From positions 1,382,501 to 1,446,500 of the forward strand of contig NZ_CP089981.1 of assembly GCF_021389975.1 (NCBI RefSeq): a stretch of 64,000 bases of DNA, in the 5' to 3' direction. Each line of letters starts with the position of its first letter. Within the stretch, counting starts at the first letter, position 1. The position numbers and the translations under genes were made by a program. The DNA is from Fulvivirga ulvae (GTDB lineage: Bacteria > Bacteroidota > Bacteroidia > Cytophagales > Cyclobacteriaceae). The notes beneath the pieces were generated by a model. That model ran no database searches. It saw only the letters and a program-made list of their open reading frames with translations, and was not told where the DNA came from. This document shows, in pieces, positions 43,563-52,241 of this stretch.

Positions 43563-44494
43563 TTTAGTTTGTTTAATAACCATTTAAAAAATAAAAGTGG
43601 ACCTCTCAAAAAATTACTGATTAAGGAAATACCTCCTTTATAGTAGTGCCCTTGCGTACATAACCTAACCAAGTATTCTCTTTCCAAAAGCAAAGGGTCC
43701 ATGATGTACAATCTGGTAAGCTTATTCTCAAATTCCTCAAGTTGCCTTTTCAGAGAATTGTCACCTCCACTTATACCATCATTACCATACTTTTTTCTTT
43801 GGTGGTACAAAAAAGCAATTACTCTACCTACCGTATAATTAAGAGAGTTAGACGGTTTTGAGTTAGTTATAGAAGCTGGATTATACCTATAAAAATAAAG
43901 GTGCTGAGAAACGTTTAACATTTTGAACCTCTCCAATATTAACAACATCCAATACCAGTCCGCACCTCCCCGTCGATCAAAATATTCATTGAAACCACCA
44001 ATCTCAAGGTATACGTTTCTTCTTATCATTACAGATGCGCTGGTAAATGTATAATCCTCAGGGATAAATTTAGTGATTCCTTCATGTGTCAATGGAAAAT
44101 CAGACCTTTTTAGTACTTTACCCTCATTATCCAATTTTACTGACTGAGTGCCACAAACATCTATTCCCCTATGATCCCTAAAGGCTTGAAGTTGTACTTC
44201 CAACTTCGAAGCATCGCACCAATCATCGGCATCCTGTATAGCAATATAGTCACCCGAGGTCATTGCAAAGAGCCTATTTACTGTCTTCAGATTTCCTTGA
44301 TTGTTATTATTATGATAAAGCCTGATCCTGTCGTCATCATATTTTTCAATAATTTCCCTGGTATTGTCTGTTGACCCATCATCTGCAATTAACAGCTCCC
44401 AATTACTGTGAGTCTGACTTATTATACTTTCAATAGCAACTCCAATATAAGGAGCGGCATTATATGCCGGCATTATGACTGACACCAATTCCAT
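43559..44494 (-). CDS. GT2 family glycosyltransferase
   Basis: 311 residues, GT-A fold. The N-terminus is VSVIMPAYNAAPYIGVAIES, with the nucleotide site LLIADDGSTDNTREI, the metal-binding DxD-like QDADDW (about residue 97), and the acceptor region GGADWYWMLL. It is an inverting transferase typical of O-antigen and capsule assembly. It lies 6 bases behind the next gene upstream and overlaps the one downstream by 4 bases. Confidence 0.92.
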   Translation of the reverse strand: MELVSVIMPAYNAAPYIGVAIESIISQTHSNWELLIADDGSTDNTREIIEKYDDDRIRLYHNNNNQGNLKTVNRLFAMTSGDYIAIQDADDWCDASKLEVQLQAFRDHRGIDVCGTQSVKLDNEGKVLKRSDFPLTHEGITKFIPEDYTFTSASVMIRRNVYLEIGGFNEYFDRRGGADWYWMLLILERFKMLNVSQHLYFYRYNPASITNSKPSNSLNYTVGRVIAFLYHQRKKYGNDGISGGDNSLKRQLEEFENKLTRLYIMDPLLLEREYLVRLCTQGHYYKGGISLISNFLRGPLLFFKWLLNKLK

Positions 44495-44500
44495 AAATAT

Positions 44501-45598
44501 TTATTTCTTTAGGACCGTCTCTATTTTTGGAAGAACCTTTGATATTGAAAAATTTTCTTCCATAAATATCTGTTTGTTATTCAAATTATATGAACCTGGA
44601 ACTTCAAAATAATATTTAATTTTATCCACAAGTTCCTGAGTAGTTGAAAAAATCCATTTCTCTTCCGGATCATCTAAAATCTCAGATGTTGCTCCAACTT
44701 TTCTGGCGATCACGGGTGTATCTGCCATAATCGATTCAACCATAACCCTCCCAAATGATTCGTTGACAATGGAAGGAAACACCAGTAAGTTTATTCTTGA
44801 AAAAAAGCTAGCAGTATTGCTTACATGACCAACAAACTCCACTTTTCCATTCAACCCTAGTTTATCTATTTTTTCTTTTATATGCCGTTCATATTCAAAG
44901 TGTTCCTTCCTTTTTGGCATGCCTCCGACTAACAAATGGTATTTTGGTCCCTCATTGAGAATAGCTAATGCATCTATCAAATGATGTAACCCTTTGGGCT
45001 CTGCCAGTCTCCCTAAAAAACCGATCACTTTTAACCCATCGTTTTTTTCTGATTTCCTAAACTTCAGTTTATCCATCAAAAAACAATTTGGGATAACGGA
45101 TAACTTTTCTTTTGGAATACCTGCCCCTATATATGCATTTAGCATATTATTATTGGCAACTATGAACTGATTTACTTGCCCGATTGCAATACCAATTACG
45201 TTTTTTCTGTTTTTAAATAGTGGTATCTCAGGGGGTGGCAATCTAAAATGACAAACTAACCTTAATGAGGGCCTCATCAAGGTTAATAAAGCGGCAATTG
45301 GCAAATCAACAATTTCATTTATATAAATAACATCTGCTTTTGCTAAGCTCCGGAGTTTTAATGTAGATAAGAACAGCCTATAAAAAGATTTCAACTGAAA
45401 TCCTTCATTTTTGGTAGTATGTATCTGAATAGTCCTTACGCCATGTTCCTCATATTGATCAAGGTAATCGCCAGGGGTAACATAGGCCAAAATGATGTCA
45501 TGCCCCCTACCCTTTAAGCCTACAAGAATATCAAATAAGCTTTTCTCCTGACCTCCTCTAAAAGACGATGGTTCCGGGTCTATGGCTAAAACTCTCAT
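44501..45598 (-). CDS. GT4 family glycosyltransferase
   Basis: 365 residues, GT-B fold. Features are FRGGQEKSLFDILVGLKGRG at the N-terminus, VIGFLGRLAEPKGLHHLIDA at the donor domain start, and NESFGRVMVESIMADTPVIA with the E-x7-E pair. It overlaps the upstream GT2 gene by 4 bases (ATGA). It adds one sugar of the repeat unit; donor unknown. Confidence 0.92.
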   Translation of the reverse strand: MRVLAIDPEPSSFRGGQEKSLFDILVGLKGRGHDIILAYVTPGDYLDQYEEHGVRTIQIHTTKNEGFQLKSFYRLFLSTLKLRSLAKADVIYINEIVDLPIAALLTLMRPSLRLVCHFRLPPPEIPLFKNRKNVIGIAIGQVNQFIVANNNMLNAYIGAGIPKEKLSVIPNCFLMDKLKFRKSEKNDGLKVIGFLGRLAEPKGLHHLIDALAILNEGPKYHLLVGGMPKRKEHFEYERHIKEKIDKLGLNGKVEFVGHVSNTASFFSRINLLVFPSIVNESFGRVMVESIMADTPVIARKVGATSEILDDPEEKWIFSTTQELVDKIKYYFEVPGSYNLNNKQIFMEENFSISKVLPKIETVLKK

Positions 45599-46560
45599 GA
45601 ACTATTGCCAAACCTTTTTAATGAAAGCAAATATTCCTTCATTAGTACTATAAAAATACCCATTGAAGTTGTCCAGCTTGTAAATTCAAGTTTTTTTATT
45701 AGGGTTCTGTATTGTTTTAACAGCTTAATTGGCTTTAAATAACTTATACCCAAACGATAGGCTGATTGTTGCCTTAAGAACTGAATGATTAAACTCCCTA
45801 CTTTAGCTTCGCCAAATTTACCAATAAAGGGGTAATAAGCTTTAAAAACCTCATCCAGCAATCCAAGTTCATTGTATTCCCAATACTTTCTATTAAACAC
45901 GGGTATTGTTGTTCTAAATCTGGGAATGTACAAAGTTTGAAACTGACACATTCTATCTGTTAAGAAAAAGATAAATGGGTATATATTTCTATATTCATTG
46001 AAATGCAAATAATTCTCTACCAGACCTTCTCTTTTGAACAGTAAGCCTGACAACTGATGCCCTAAATACGAGTACTTAAGTATTGTTTCATACCCAGGGT
46101 CCAACAATTTTCTTTCAAAACCAGGTTCCCTTATCTTAACTTTTTTACCATCCTCATACTCCTTCAATATCCCGGTAACGATCACGCCTAGCTCATCATT
46201 ATTTTCGATTTCATCAATACAGAACTTTACGTAACCTTTATCAAGAAAGTCATCATCCCCCGTCCATAAAACATATGGAGCACTGGCCAGTTCAAGAAGT
46301 TTGACCATATTGGCTTCCAGACCAATGTTTTTTACATTTCTGTTATAAATCAAATTTATGTCAGGATGTCTGACCACCAACTGCTCTACTGTACTTTGAG
46401 TATTATCATCCGAACAGTTATCAGAAATAATAATCCTTACCTGCTTATTGATTTTATTTGATTCAATCTCATTAATTAAGTAGTTAATATTCCTACGTAG
46501 AAATTCAGCTCTATTAAAAGTGGGTATTAAAATATCAATAATATGGGGTGATACCGACAC
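45595..46560 (-). CDS. GT2 family glycosyltransferase
   Basis: 321 residues, GT-A fold. It starts IIDILIPTFNRAEFLRRNIN, with the nucleotide-binding IIISDNCSDDNTQ and the metal site WTGDDDFL. It resembles abequosyl/rhamnosyl-type transferases of O-antigen clusters, which would suit a deoxysugar donor made by the rfbF-rfbG genes upstream; this link is an inference. One base separates it from the FkbM gene, and it overlaps the next gene by 4. Confidence 0.9.
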   Translation of the reverse strand: MSVSPHIIDILIPTFNRAEFLRRNINYLINEIESNKINKQVRIIISDNCSDDNTQSTVEQLVVRHPDINLIYNRNVKNIGLEANMVKLLELASAPYVLWTGDDDFLDKGYVKFCIDEIENNDELGVIVTGILKEYEDGKKVKIREPGFERKLLDPGYETILKYSYLGHQLSGLLFKREGLVENYLHFNEYRNIYPFIFFLTDRMCQFQTLYIPRFRTTIPVFNRKYWEYNELGLLDEVFKAYYPFIGKFGEAKVGSLIIQFLRQQSAYRLGISYLKPIKLLKQYRTLIKKLEFTSWTTSMGIFIVLMKEYLLSLKRFGNSS

Positions 46561-46561
46561 G

Positions 46562-47419
46562 CTAATTTTGATTAAATATCTTTTGTAAGTTATTCTTATT
46601 TTCTACCGGAAAGGCCATAAAGTCTGCCCAATGCCCGTCTCCATGAAACTCATCTTTCACAGGGTCAAGCGATCCAAATCCCTTACCCTTCTTATTTATT
46701 ATAAAAACACTATAATTTAATGATTCGAATATATCAAAAACTTGTTTGTTTCTTGACACTCTGAACTCATCCTGAATGTCTCTGGGAGGAAGTATTTCAA
46801 TAATCACCAAAGGTCTATTTTTCTCAATAGTAAAATATAAACTTTTTAAGACTTCAAGCTCCGCTCCTTCAACATCAATTTTAATAATATCAGGCACCTT
46901 ATTAAAATTATCAGGCAGTTTCAAGACAGAAACATAGGTTGTCTTTTTGATCTTTTTCTGATCTCTAAACTCTTTAATAATAGAGGCAGTACTATCTATA
47001 TCTGTATCGTGATAAAGATTTAGTTCTGCCAATTGAGAGGCTTCGCCCAAAGCCACCGGTATAATATCTACATCACCAAACGAATTAACTCTGGTCAACT
47101 GATATAAATAGTGGACACAGGTAGGATTAGGCTCAAACCCTACATATATTGAGTCTGGTTGTAGCATTTTTAGCTTTAACAGTGTCTGTCCTATATTAAC
47201 CCCCACATCAAAAAAAACAAGTTTTTTTTGATGTGAAGCCAAAAACACACTCAAAATATCAGTCATCCAGGTTTCCTTTTTTTCAACGAAGTGCTCAATA
47301 CCCTGTCCTGCCAAAACCGGAATTCTTATTTTTATCTTGTCAGTATTTCTTGGTACCGAAATAGATAAGTATTTCAGTATACCAAGCTTTCTAAAAAGTC
47401 GGAGTATTATAGTCGTCAT
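46562..47419 (-). CDS. FkbM family methyltransferase
   Basis: 285 residues. SAM motif I reads VFFDVGVNIGQTLLKLK, with GFEPNPTCVHYL behind it and the family signature DIIKIDVEGAELEVL. FkbM enzymes O-methylate sugars or polyketides; in a glycan operon a sugar hydroxyl is the likely target. The start lies 29 bp inside the preceding reductase gene, a longer overlap than the others in this operon, and no later Met would keep the N-terminus. Confidence 0.9.
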   Translation of the reverse strand: MTTIILRLFRKLGILKYLSISVPRNTDKIKIRIPVLAGQGIEHFVEKKETWMTDILSVFLASHQKKLVFFDVGVNIGQTLLKLKMLQPDSIYVGFEPNPTCVHYLYQLTRVNSFGDVDIIPVALGEASQLAELNLYHDTDIDSTASIIKEFRDQKKIKKTTYVSVLKLPDNFNKVPDIIKIDVEGAELEVLKSLYFTIEKNRPLVIIEILPPRDIQDEFRVSRNKQVFDIFESLNYSVFIINKKGKGFGSLDPVKDEFHGDGHWADFMAFPVENKNNLQKIFNQN

Positions 47420-48257
47420 TCAATAATGAAATAAGTTTAGAATTATCACCCCAAAAAGCAAAAGGCTCAAGATCATTATATGGGTAAAAGCCTAAGTTCA
47501 AATTTATTTTAGAATCCGGGTAATTGTTAGTTATGAATTTTTTCACGAATGCCTCCAACACAACCGGTTTATTAGAAGAACAATTGAAAATCCCTTTTAT
47601 TTTTTCTCTTTTTGCAACCTTCACTATTATTTCGGCTAACTCATTAACCAGAAGATAGTCTCTTACTTGTTGCCCTCCTGACATATTGAAACTTTCCTCA
47701 TTGCTTGCTATAGCATTTTCAAGTTGAGGAATAAGAGATTTTGTACTTTGACCTTGCCCATAAACATAAAATATCCTCAACCACTTAAGCCAAGTATTCT
47801 CTGGCGCAGAATCGAATACATACTTTCTTAGTTCATTTTTGGCTATTCCATATTGAGTTACAGGATTGGCTTCAATATCTTCAATCAATGCGCCGTCAAT
47901 AAGACCATACTCAAAACAGGTACCTGAAATAGTGAGGTTGGAAGTAAATCTTAAAGCTTGATCAATAAATCTTTTCTGAGCAGGGAGTACCTCATTAACA
48001 TGACAAGGGTCATTATACCGATGTATACTTGGCCAGGATAAATGGACTATAATGTCATAATTGCGTTGAAATGTAATACTATGGTCTTCATTCCAGAGGT
48101 TATGATAAACAGTTTTAACATTACTTAAATGCAAAAAATCCTCACATGATTCTGACCTACAACCTGCAAAAATTTTAGAATTAGGCCAATGTTTTGAAAA
48201 AGCCTCTACAACATAACGTCCTATAAACCCCTTTGCTCCTGTTACTAAGACTCGCAT
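47391..48257 (-). CDS. NAD-dependent epimerase/dehydratase (sugar-nucleotide SDR)
   Basis: 288 residues from the ATG at 48257 (MRVLVTGAKGFIGRYVVEAF, NAD-binding GxxGxxG). An upstream in-frame extension of 18 codons has no family match. The YxxxK catalytic pair is in TQYGIAKNELRKY. It lies 5 bases behind the C-methyltransferase gene, so it probably reduces or epimerises the methylated 4-keto sugar at C-4 (inference from order). It overlaps the FkbM gene by 29 bp. Confidence 0.88.
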   Translation of the reverse strand: MRVLVTGAKGFIGRYVVEAFSKHWPNSKIFAGCRSESCEDFLHLSNVKTVYHNLWNEDHSITFQRNYDIIVHLSWPSIHRYNDPCHVNEVLPAQKRFIDQALRFTSNLTISGTCFEYGLIDGALIEDIEANPVTQYGIAKNELRKYVFDSAPENTWLKWLRIFYVYGQGQSTKSLIPQLENAIASNEESFNMSGGQQVRDYLLVNELAEIIVKVAKREKIKGIFNCSSNKPVVLEAFVKKFITNNYPDSKINLNLGFYPYNDLEPFAFWGDNSKLISLLNDDYNTPTF

Positions 48258-48262
48258 CAGAC

Positions 48263-49489
48263 TTATATAATTGTCAACTTCGGAATAGCTACAATAAAGT
48301 GCCCTCCCCAATCTCTGATATACGACAAGTCAGAGGTAATTTCATCTTTCAAATTCCATGGTAAAATAAGAATGTAATCAGGTTTATCCTCTTTGATATA
48401 ATCAGGACTCATAATTGAAATGTGACTTCCCGGCATAAACATACCTTGTTTATGGATATTCGCATCGCAACAGTAATCAATCAAGTCACCCTTAACTCCG
48501 CAATAGTTAAGTAGCGTGTTCCCCTTAGCTGCCGCTCCATAGGCTGCAACTTTTTTATTTGCTTTTTTTGCCGATATTAAAAATTCCAGAAGTTCAAGTT
48601 TGACAGTAAATGCCTTTTGCTCAAAGTTCTTATAATAGTCACGGTTTAACACCCCTAGTTGCTTTTCCTCATTCAATAAGTCATTAACCTGGGATGTCAC
48701 CATGCGATTTTCATCTCCTTTATGTTTTAGAAACACTCTAAGGGACCCGCCATGAGTTTTTAGCTTTTGAACATCAAATACAGTCAAACCATGCGTATCA
48801 AATATCTTATATACCGTTTGGAATGAAAAATATGAGAAATGCTCGTGATATATGGTGTCAAATTGATTATTAGCTATAAGTTCAACGAGGTGGGGAAATT
48901 CAAAAGTACAAATACCATCAAGTGCTAGACCAATCTTAACCCCACCTACAAAGTCATTAATATCTGGTACATGGGCAAGCACATTATTACCAATGATTAG
49001 GTCAGCTTTCTTATCAGCAAAGTGGCGTGCTGCCAAATCTTCGCCAAAGAAATCAACAACGGTTTCAATGCCTTTGGATATTGCAACATCCGCCGTGCTC
49101 TGAGTGGGCTCTATTCCACAAACCTTTACCCCTTGCTGTTTGAAAAACTGCAAAAGATATCCATCATTAGAAGCTACTTCAACAACATATGAACTCGAAT
49201 CAATTTCAAACCTTTCTATCATCATATCAACATAATCTGACGAATGCTGAAGCCAGGATTTCGAAAACGACGAAAAATATGGATAATCACTGGTAAATAA
49301 CTCCGATGAAGTTTGATAATCCTCGGTTTGGACCAGAAAGCAACTATCACAAACATTCACATTTAAAGGGTAAGTTACTTCAGCTGCCTTACATCTCTCC
49401 ATTGGAATAAATGCATTGGATACCGGACTATGTTGTAAATCAATAAATTTGAAGTTCAAAGGATGACCACAAAATCGGCACTTGTTCAT
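48263..49489 (-). CDS. Sugar C-methyltransferase (zinc-binding, SAM-dependent)
   Basis: 408 residues. The order is: an N-terminal zinc-binding domain with CxxC pairs (CRFCGHPL at 4-7, and CDSCFLVQ near 47-50); a SAM-binding domain (VVEVASNDGYLLQFFKQQGV); and a C-terminal Methyltransf_14-type domain (AYGAAAKGNTLLNYCG). This three-part layout is that of TylC3/NovU-type enzymes that add a methyl carbon to C-3 or C-5 of nucleotide 4-keto-6-deoxysugars. With RfbF and RfbG directly upstream, the substrate is most likely CDP-4-keto-6-deoxyglucose. Next in line is a reductase-like SDR. Confidence 0.9.
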   Translation of the reverse strand: MNKCRFCGHPLNFKFIDLQHSPVSNAFIPMERCKAAEVTYPLNVNVCDSCFLVQTEDYQTSSELFTSDYPYFSSFSKSWLQHSSDYVDMMIERFEIDSSSYVVEVASNDGYLLQFFKQQGVKVCGIEPTQSTADVAISKGIETVVDFFGEDLAARHFADKKADLIIGNNVLAHVPDINDFVGGVKIGLALDGICTFEFPHLVELIANNQFDTIYHEHFSYFSFQTVYKIFDTHGLTVFDVQKLKTHGGSLRVFLKHKGDENRMVTSQVNDLLNEEKQLGVLNRDYYKNFEQKAFTVKLELLEFLISAKKANKKVAAYGAAAKGNTLLNYCGVKGDLIDYCCDANIHKQGMFMPGSHISIMSPDYIKEDKPDYILILPWNLKDEITSDLSYIRDWGGHFIVAIPKLTII

Positions 49490-49513
49490 TTTAAGATATA
49501 TAAGTTTTACAGA

Positions 49514-50578
49514 TCAGACTATTTTCAGAAAGTTTTCTATTTGACCCTTGGTGAATTCCAGGGCTCCTTGCTTATCATTTACATGTTTTTTATACCATTC
49601 TACCGTCCATAACACTGACTCTTTCACATCCAATACAGGCTTCCAGCCAAGATCATTTGTTGCTTTTGAGCTATCTAAGTTTAGATAGGCAGCCTCATAT
49701 TTCTTATCTTCTGATGAATCTATTTCAATCTTTCCCTCTCCCCAAGCATCCAATGCTATTTTTGCAATGTCGCTTACAGTGTAAACGTTTTCATGTGAAG
49801 GACCAAAGTTGTAAGCTCCACAAAATCGCTGTTCTTCTGAGTCCAGAGCCAGTGCAAGCTTCATATAGCCAATTAAAGGGTCCAAAACATGCTGCCATGG
49901 CCTTACAGAATAAGGATTTCTGATTTTTACAGGCTCATGATTCCTCAATGACCTTATAATGTCTGGCAAAAGTCTGTTTTCCGACCAATCTCCACCTCCA
50001 ATCACATTACCTGCTCTGGCCGAAGCTATCGCTTGTTTATTATTTTGATCTTTAAAAAAACTATTTCTAAGCGAACTGGTAACAATTTCAGCACACGCTT
50101 TACTGGCACTATACGGATCATATCCTCCTAAAGGCTCTTGCTCGGTAAAGGCTTTTTCGTAGTTATTATTTTCGTAAACTTTATCTGTGGTTATTATTAC
50201 CGTAGAGCACTTGTCTGATAACTCTGTTAACGACATTAAGAGGTTTGCTGTTCCTATAGCATTAACCTCGAAGGTATAAAGTGGATTTGTATAAGAATCT
50301 ATCACTAGCGACTGGGCCGCCATGTGAAATACGTAATCAGGTTTAAAATCAGCAATTGTTTTTTTTAACTTTCCCTTATCCAGAATATCTCCATACACCG
50401 AGGTACATAACTGATCCCCATTAATTTCATCGAACAAGCTATCTTGGGAGGCTGGTAAAGCATAGCCCAGTACCTCAGATCCCAGGTGATTAAAAACTAC
50501 TGTTAACCAACTTCCTTTAAACCCTGTATGCCCTGTTATTAATACTCGCTTACCTTTATAAGGTTTTATTAACTCCAT
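49514..50578 (-). CDS. rfbG: CDP-glucose 4,6-dehydratase
   Basis: 354 residues from the ATG at 50578 (MELIKPYKGKRVLITGHTGF); an ATG 27 bases upstream gives 363 residues and cannot be excluded. It has the NAD-binding GHTGFKGSW, TTDKVYEN and the catalytic YxxxK in YDPYSASKACAEI. Blocks GNVIGGGDWSENRLLPD and VRPWQHVLDPLIGY are typical of RfbG and not of RmlB. It forms CDP-4-keto-6-deoxy-D-glucose. The start overlaps rfbF by 10 bp. Confidence 0.95.
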   Translation of the reverse strand: MELIKPYKGKRVLITGHTGFKGSWLTVVFNHLGSEVLGYALPASQDSLFDEINGDQLCTSVYGDILDKGKLKKTIADFKPDYVFHMAAQSLVIDSYTNPLYTFEVNAIGTANLLMSLTELSDKCSTVIITTDKVYENNNYEKAFTEQEPLGGYDPYSASKACAEIVTSSLRNSFFKDQNNKQAIASARAGNVIGGGDWSENRLLPDIIRSLRNHEPVKIRNPYSVRPWQHVLDPLIGYMKLALALDSEEQRFCGAYNFGPSHENVYTVSDIAKIALDAWGEGKIEIDSSEDKKYEAAYLNLDSSKATNDLGWKPVLDVKESVLWTVEWYKKHVNDKQGALEFTKGQIENFLKIV

Positions 50579-51348
50579 ACTTTCCAAGGCTTTTGGCTTA
50601 TCCATAATTTTTCCAGTTCGTTCTTATCCCTCAATGTATCCATGCACTTCCAAAACCCTCTGTGTTTAAAGGCTACCAATTGATTATCCTTTTGTAATCC
50701 TTTCATAGGTTCCTGCTCCCAAGGAACATTTTTCATATCGCCCTCTAGGTAATTAAATATTTTGGAACTTAAAACAAAGAAACCTCCATTTATCCATTCG
50801 GCACCTTCCGTCGGCTTTTCTATGAATTTACTAACACTGCCATCCTCCTGAGTGGCAATAGCCCCAAACCTTCCTGGGGGTTGAACTGCAGTTACGGTTG
50901 CTAGTTTCCCATGATTTTTATGGTACTCAACCAGTTCATTTATATTCAGATCTGTAACTCCATCTCCATAGGTAAGCATAAAATCTTCATTCTGCCCTAT
51001 ATATTGCTGAACCAATTTTAGGCGTCCTGCAGTTTGTGTATCTAAGCCCGTCTCAACCAATGTTACTTTTATATCTTCTTTAGGACTCTTATGAATTTCC
51101 ATCTCCTGGTTTGCCAGGTTTATAGTAACATCTGAGTTATGAAGGAAATAATTCATAAAGTATTCCTTTATTATATACCCTTTATATCCTAAGCAAACGA
51201 TAAACTCATTGAAACCATACTTTTGATAGATTTTCATAATATGCCATAGCATTGGTCTTCCCCCTATCTCTATCATTGGCTTGGGCTTCAAATGTGATTC
51301 CTCTGAAATTCTTGACCCCAACCCACCTGCGAAAATGACTGTTTTCAT
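50569..51348 (-). CDS. rfbF: Glucose-1-phosphate cytidylyltransferase
   Basis: 259 residues from the ATG at 51348, 2 bases after the sulfotransferase stop. The nucleotidyltransferase N-terminus is MKTVIFAGGLGSRISEES followed by KPKPMIEIGGRPMLWHIMK. RfbF-typical blocks are FIVCLGYKGYIIKEYF, TLVETGLDTQTAGRL and WKCMDTLRDKNELEKLW. It makes CDP-glucose from CTP and glucose 1-phosphate. rfbH (3-dehydrase) is absent here, so a 3,6-dideoxyhexose of the abequose/tyvelose type is unlikely. Confidence 0.96.
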   Translation of the reverse strand: MKTVIFAGGLGSRISEESHLKPKPMIEIGGRPMLWHIMKIYQKYGFNEFIVCLGYKGYIIKEYFMNYFLHNSDVTINLANQEMEIHKSPKEDIKVTLVETGLDTQTAGRLKLVQQYIGQNEDFMLTYGDGVTDLNINELVEYHKNHGKLATVTAVQPPGRFGAIATQEDGSVSKFIEKPTEGAEWINGGFFVLSSKIFNYLEGDMKNVPWEQEPMKGLQKDNQLVAFKHRGFWKCMDTLRDKNELEKLWISQKPWKVWS

Positions 51349-51350
51349 AC

Positions 51351-52241
51351 TCAAATTTTATAATCTTCGGGATATCTCATTAAACCAATTTCGGGATATA
51401 ATTCGATAATTTTTTTATTGTCTTCTTTAAAATAGTCGTTTTTAACAGGAAGCTCCTCCGATGAACTATTAAAAGCGAGCCTTCTTAAAAATGCTCTGGC
51501 AATAGACCACAATACCCCATTCATAGGTATTCGCTCAAGGCTATTAACCACTCTTCTTTTATAAATCATTGAAGTATCAATGCTAGGGTTAACTTTGGAG
51601 GAACCTAGTATTCTTTCTCTTTGTTCATCAGTAAACCGCTGATCAAGAATGTTTTCTAACCGATTAAGTACCTCCCCCTTATTATTTTTCACATCCTCAT
51701 AAAGAAATACTTCAACCCTCTTAAACAAAGTTTTATATAGAGCTATTAAGTGGGAGAATTTGAGTAATTCGACATGAAACTTCTCATCAACATAGTAATT
51801 ATCATAATCACCATTATAGTTGGTGATAAAATACTCATTCATTGACAGTGTTCCCCTTCTACTTCCCTTCACATATTGATTGTATATTGAGTGCAATGCC
51901 TTCTCCTGTCCCCGTATAAAAAGCAATATGGTAGCATTGGGAAATAAATCACTAAGCCTTTGAGCTACTAAAGACCTGTTAACATGTCTATATATAGCTC
52001 TTCCACTAAGACTTGCATCGCTTATTAGTGCATTCGAATTAACCAATTCATTCAGATCTTCTCTTATATCCTTATGAGAATAAAGTGACCCATCCTGACC
52101 TGTTATTTTCCTAAAGGCAACATGATCCTTAGTAAAGCCTGGAGAATAATACTTATACTTTTCCACCAAAGGGAATACTTGATCTTGCAAAAAGGTAGAC
52201 CCTGTTTTGTCAATACCGATATGAATTATCTGATGACTCAA
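51351..52241 (-). CDS. Carbohydrate sulfotransferase-like protein
   Basis: 296 residues. The N-terminal PAPS 5'-phosphosulfate loop reads IHIGIDKTGSTFLQDQVFPL, and the 3'-phosphate region lies near FIRGQEKALHSIYNQYVKGS. No signal peptide or membrane segment is seen, so it would sulfate lipid-linked sugars on the cytoplasmic side. It overlaps the flippase gene by 4 bases (ATGA) and precedes rfbF by 2. Sulfated surface glycans are usual in marine bacteria; the acceptor is unknown. Confidence 0.85.
   Translation of the reverse strand: MSHQIIHIGIDKTGSTFLQDQVFPLVEKYKYYSPGFTKDHVAFRKITGQDGSLYSHKDIREDLNELVNSNALISDASLSGRAIYRHVNRSLVAQRLSDLFPNATILLFIRGQEKALHSIYNQYVKGSRRGTLSMNEYFITNYNGDYDNYYVDEKFHVELLKFSHLIALYKTLFKRVEVFLYEDVKNNKGEVLNRLENILDQRFTDEQRERILGSSKVNPSIDTSMIYKRRVVNSLERIPMNGVLWSIARAFLRRLAFNSSSEELPVKNDYFKEDNKKIIELYPEIGLMRYPEDYKI

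Noticed and set aside
48258..48311. 18-residue N-terminal extension of the SDR gene
   Set aside because: It overlaps the methyltransferase 3' end, and the NAD-binding fold begins directly at the ATG at 48257.
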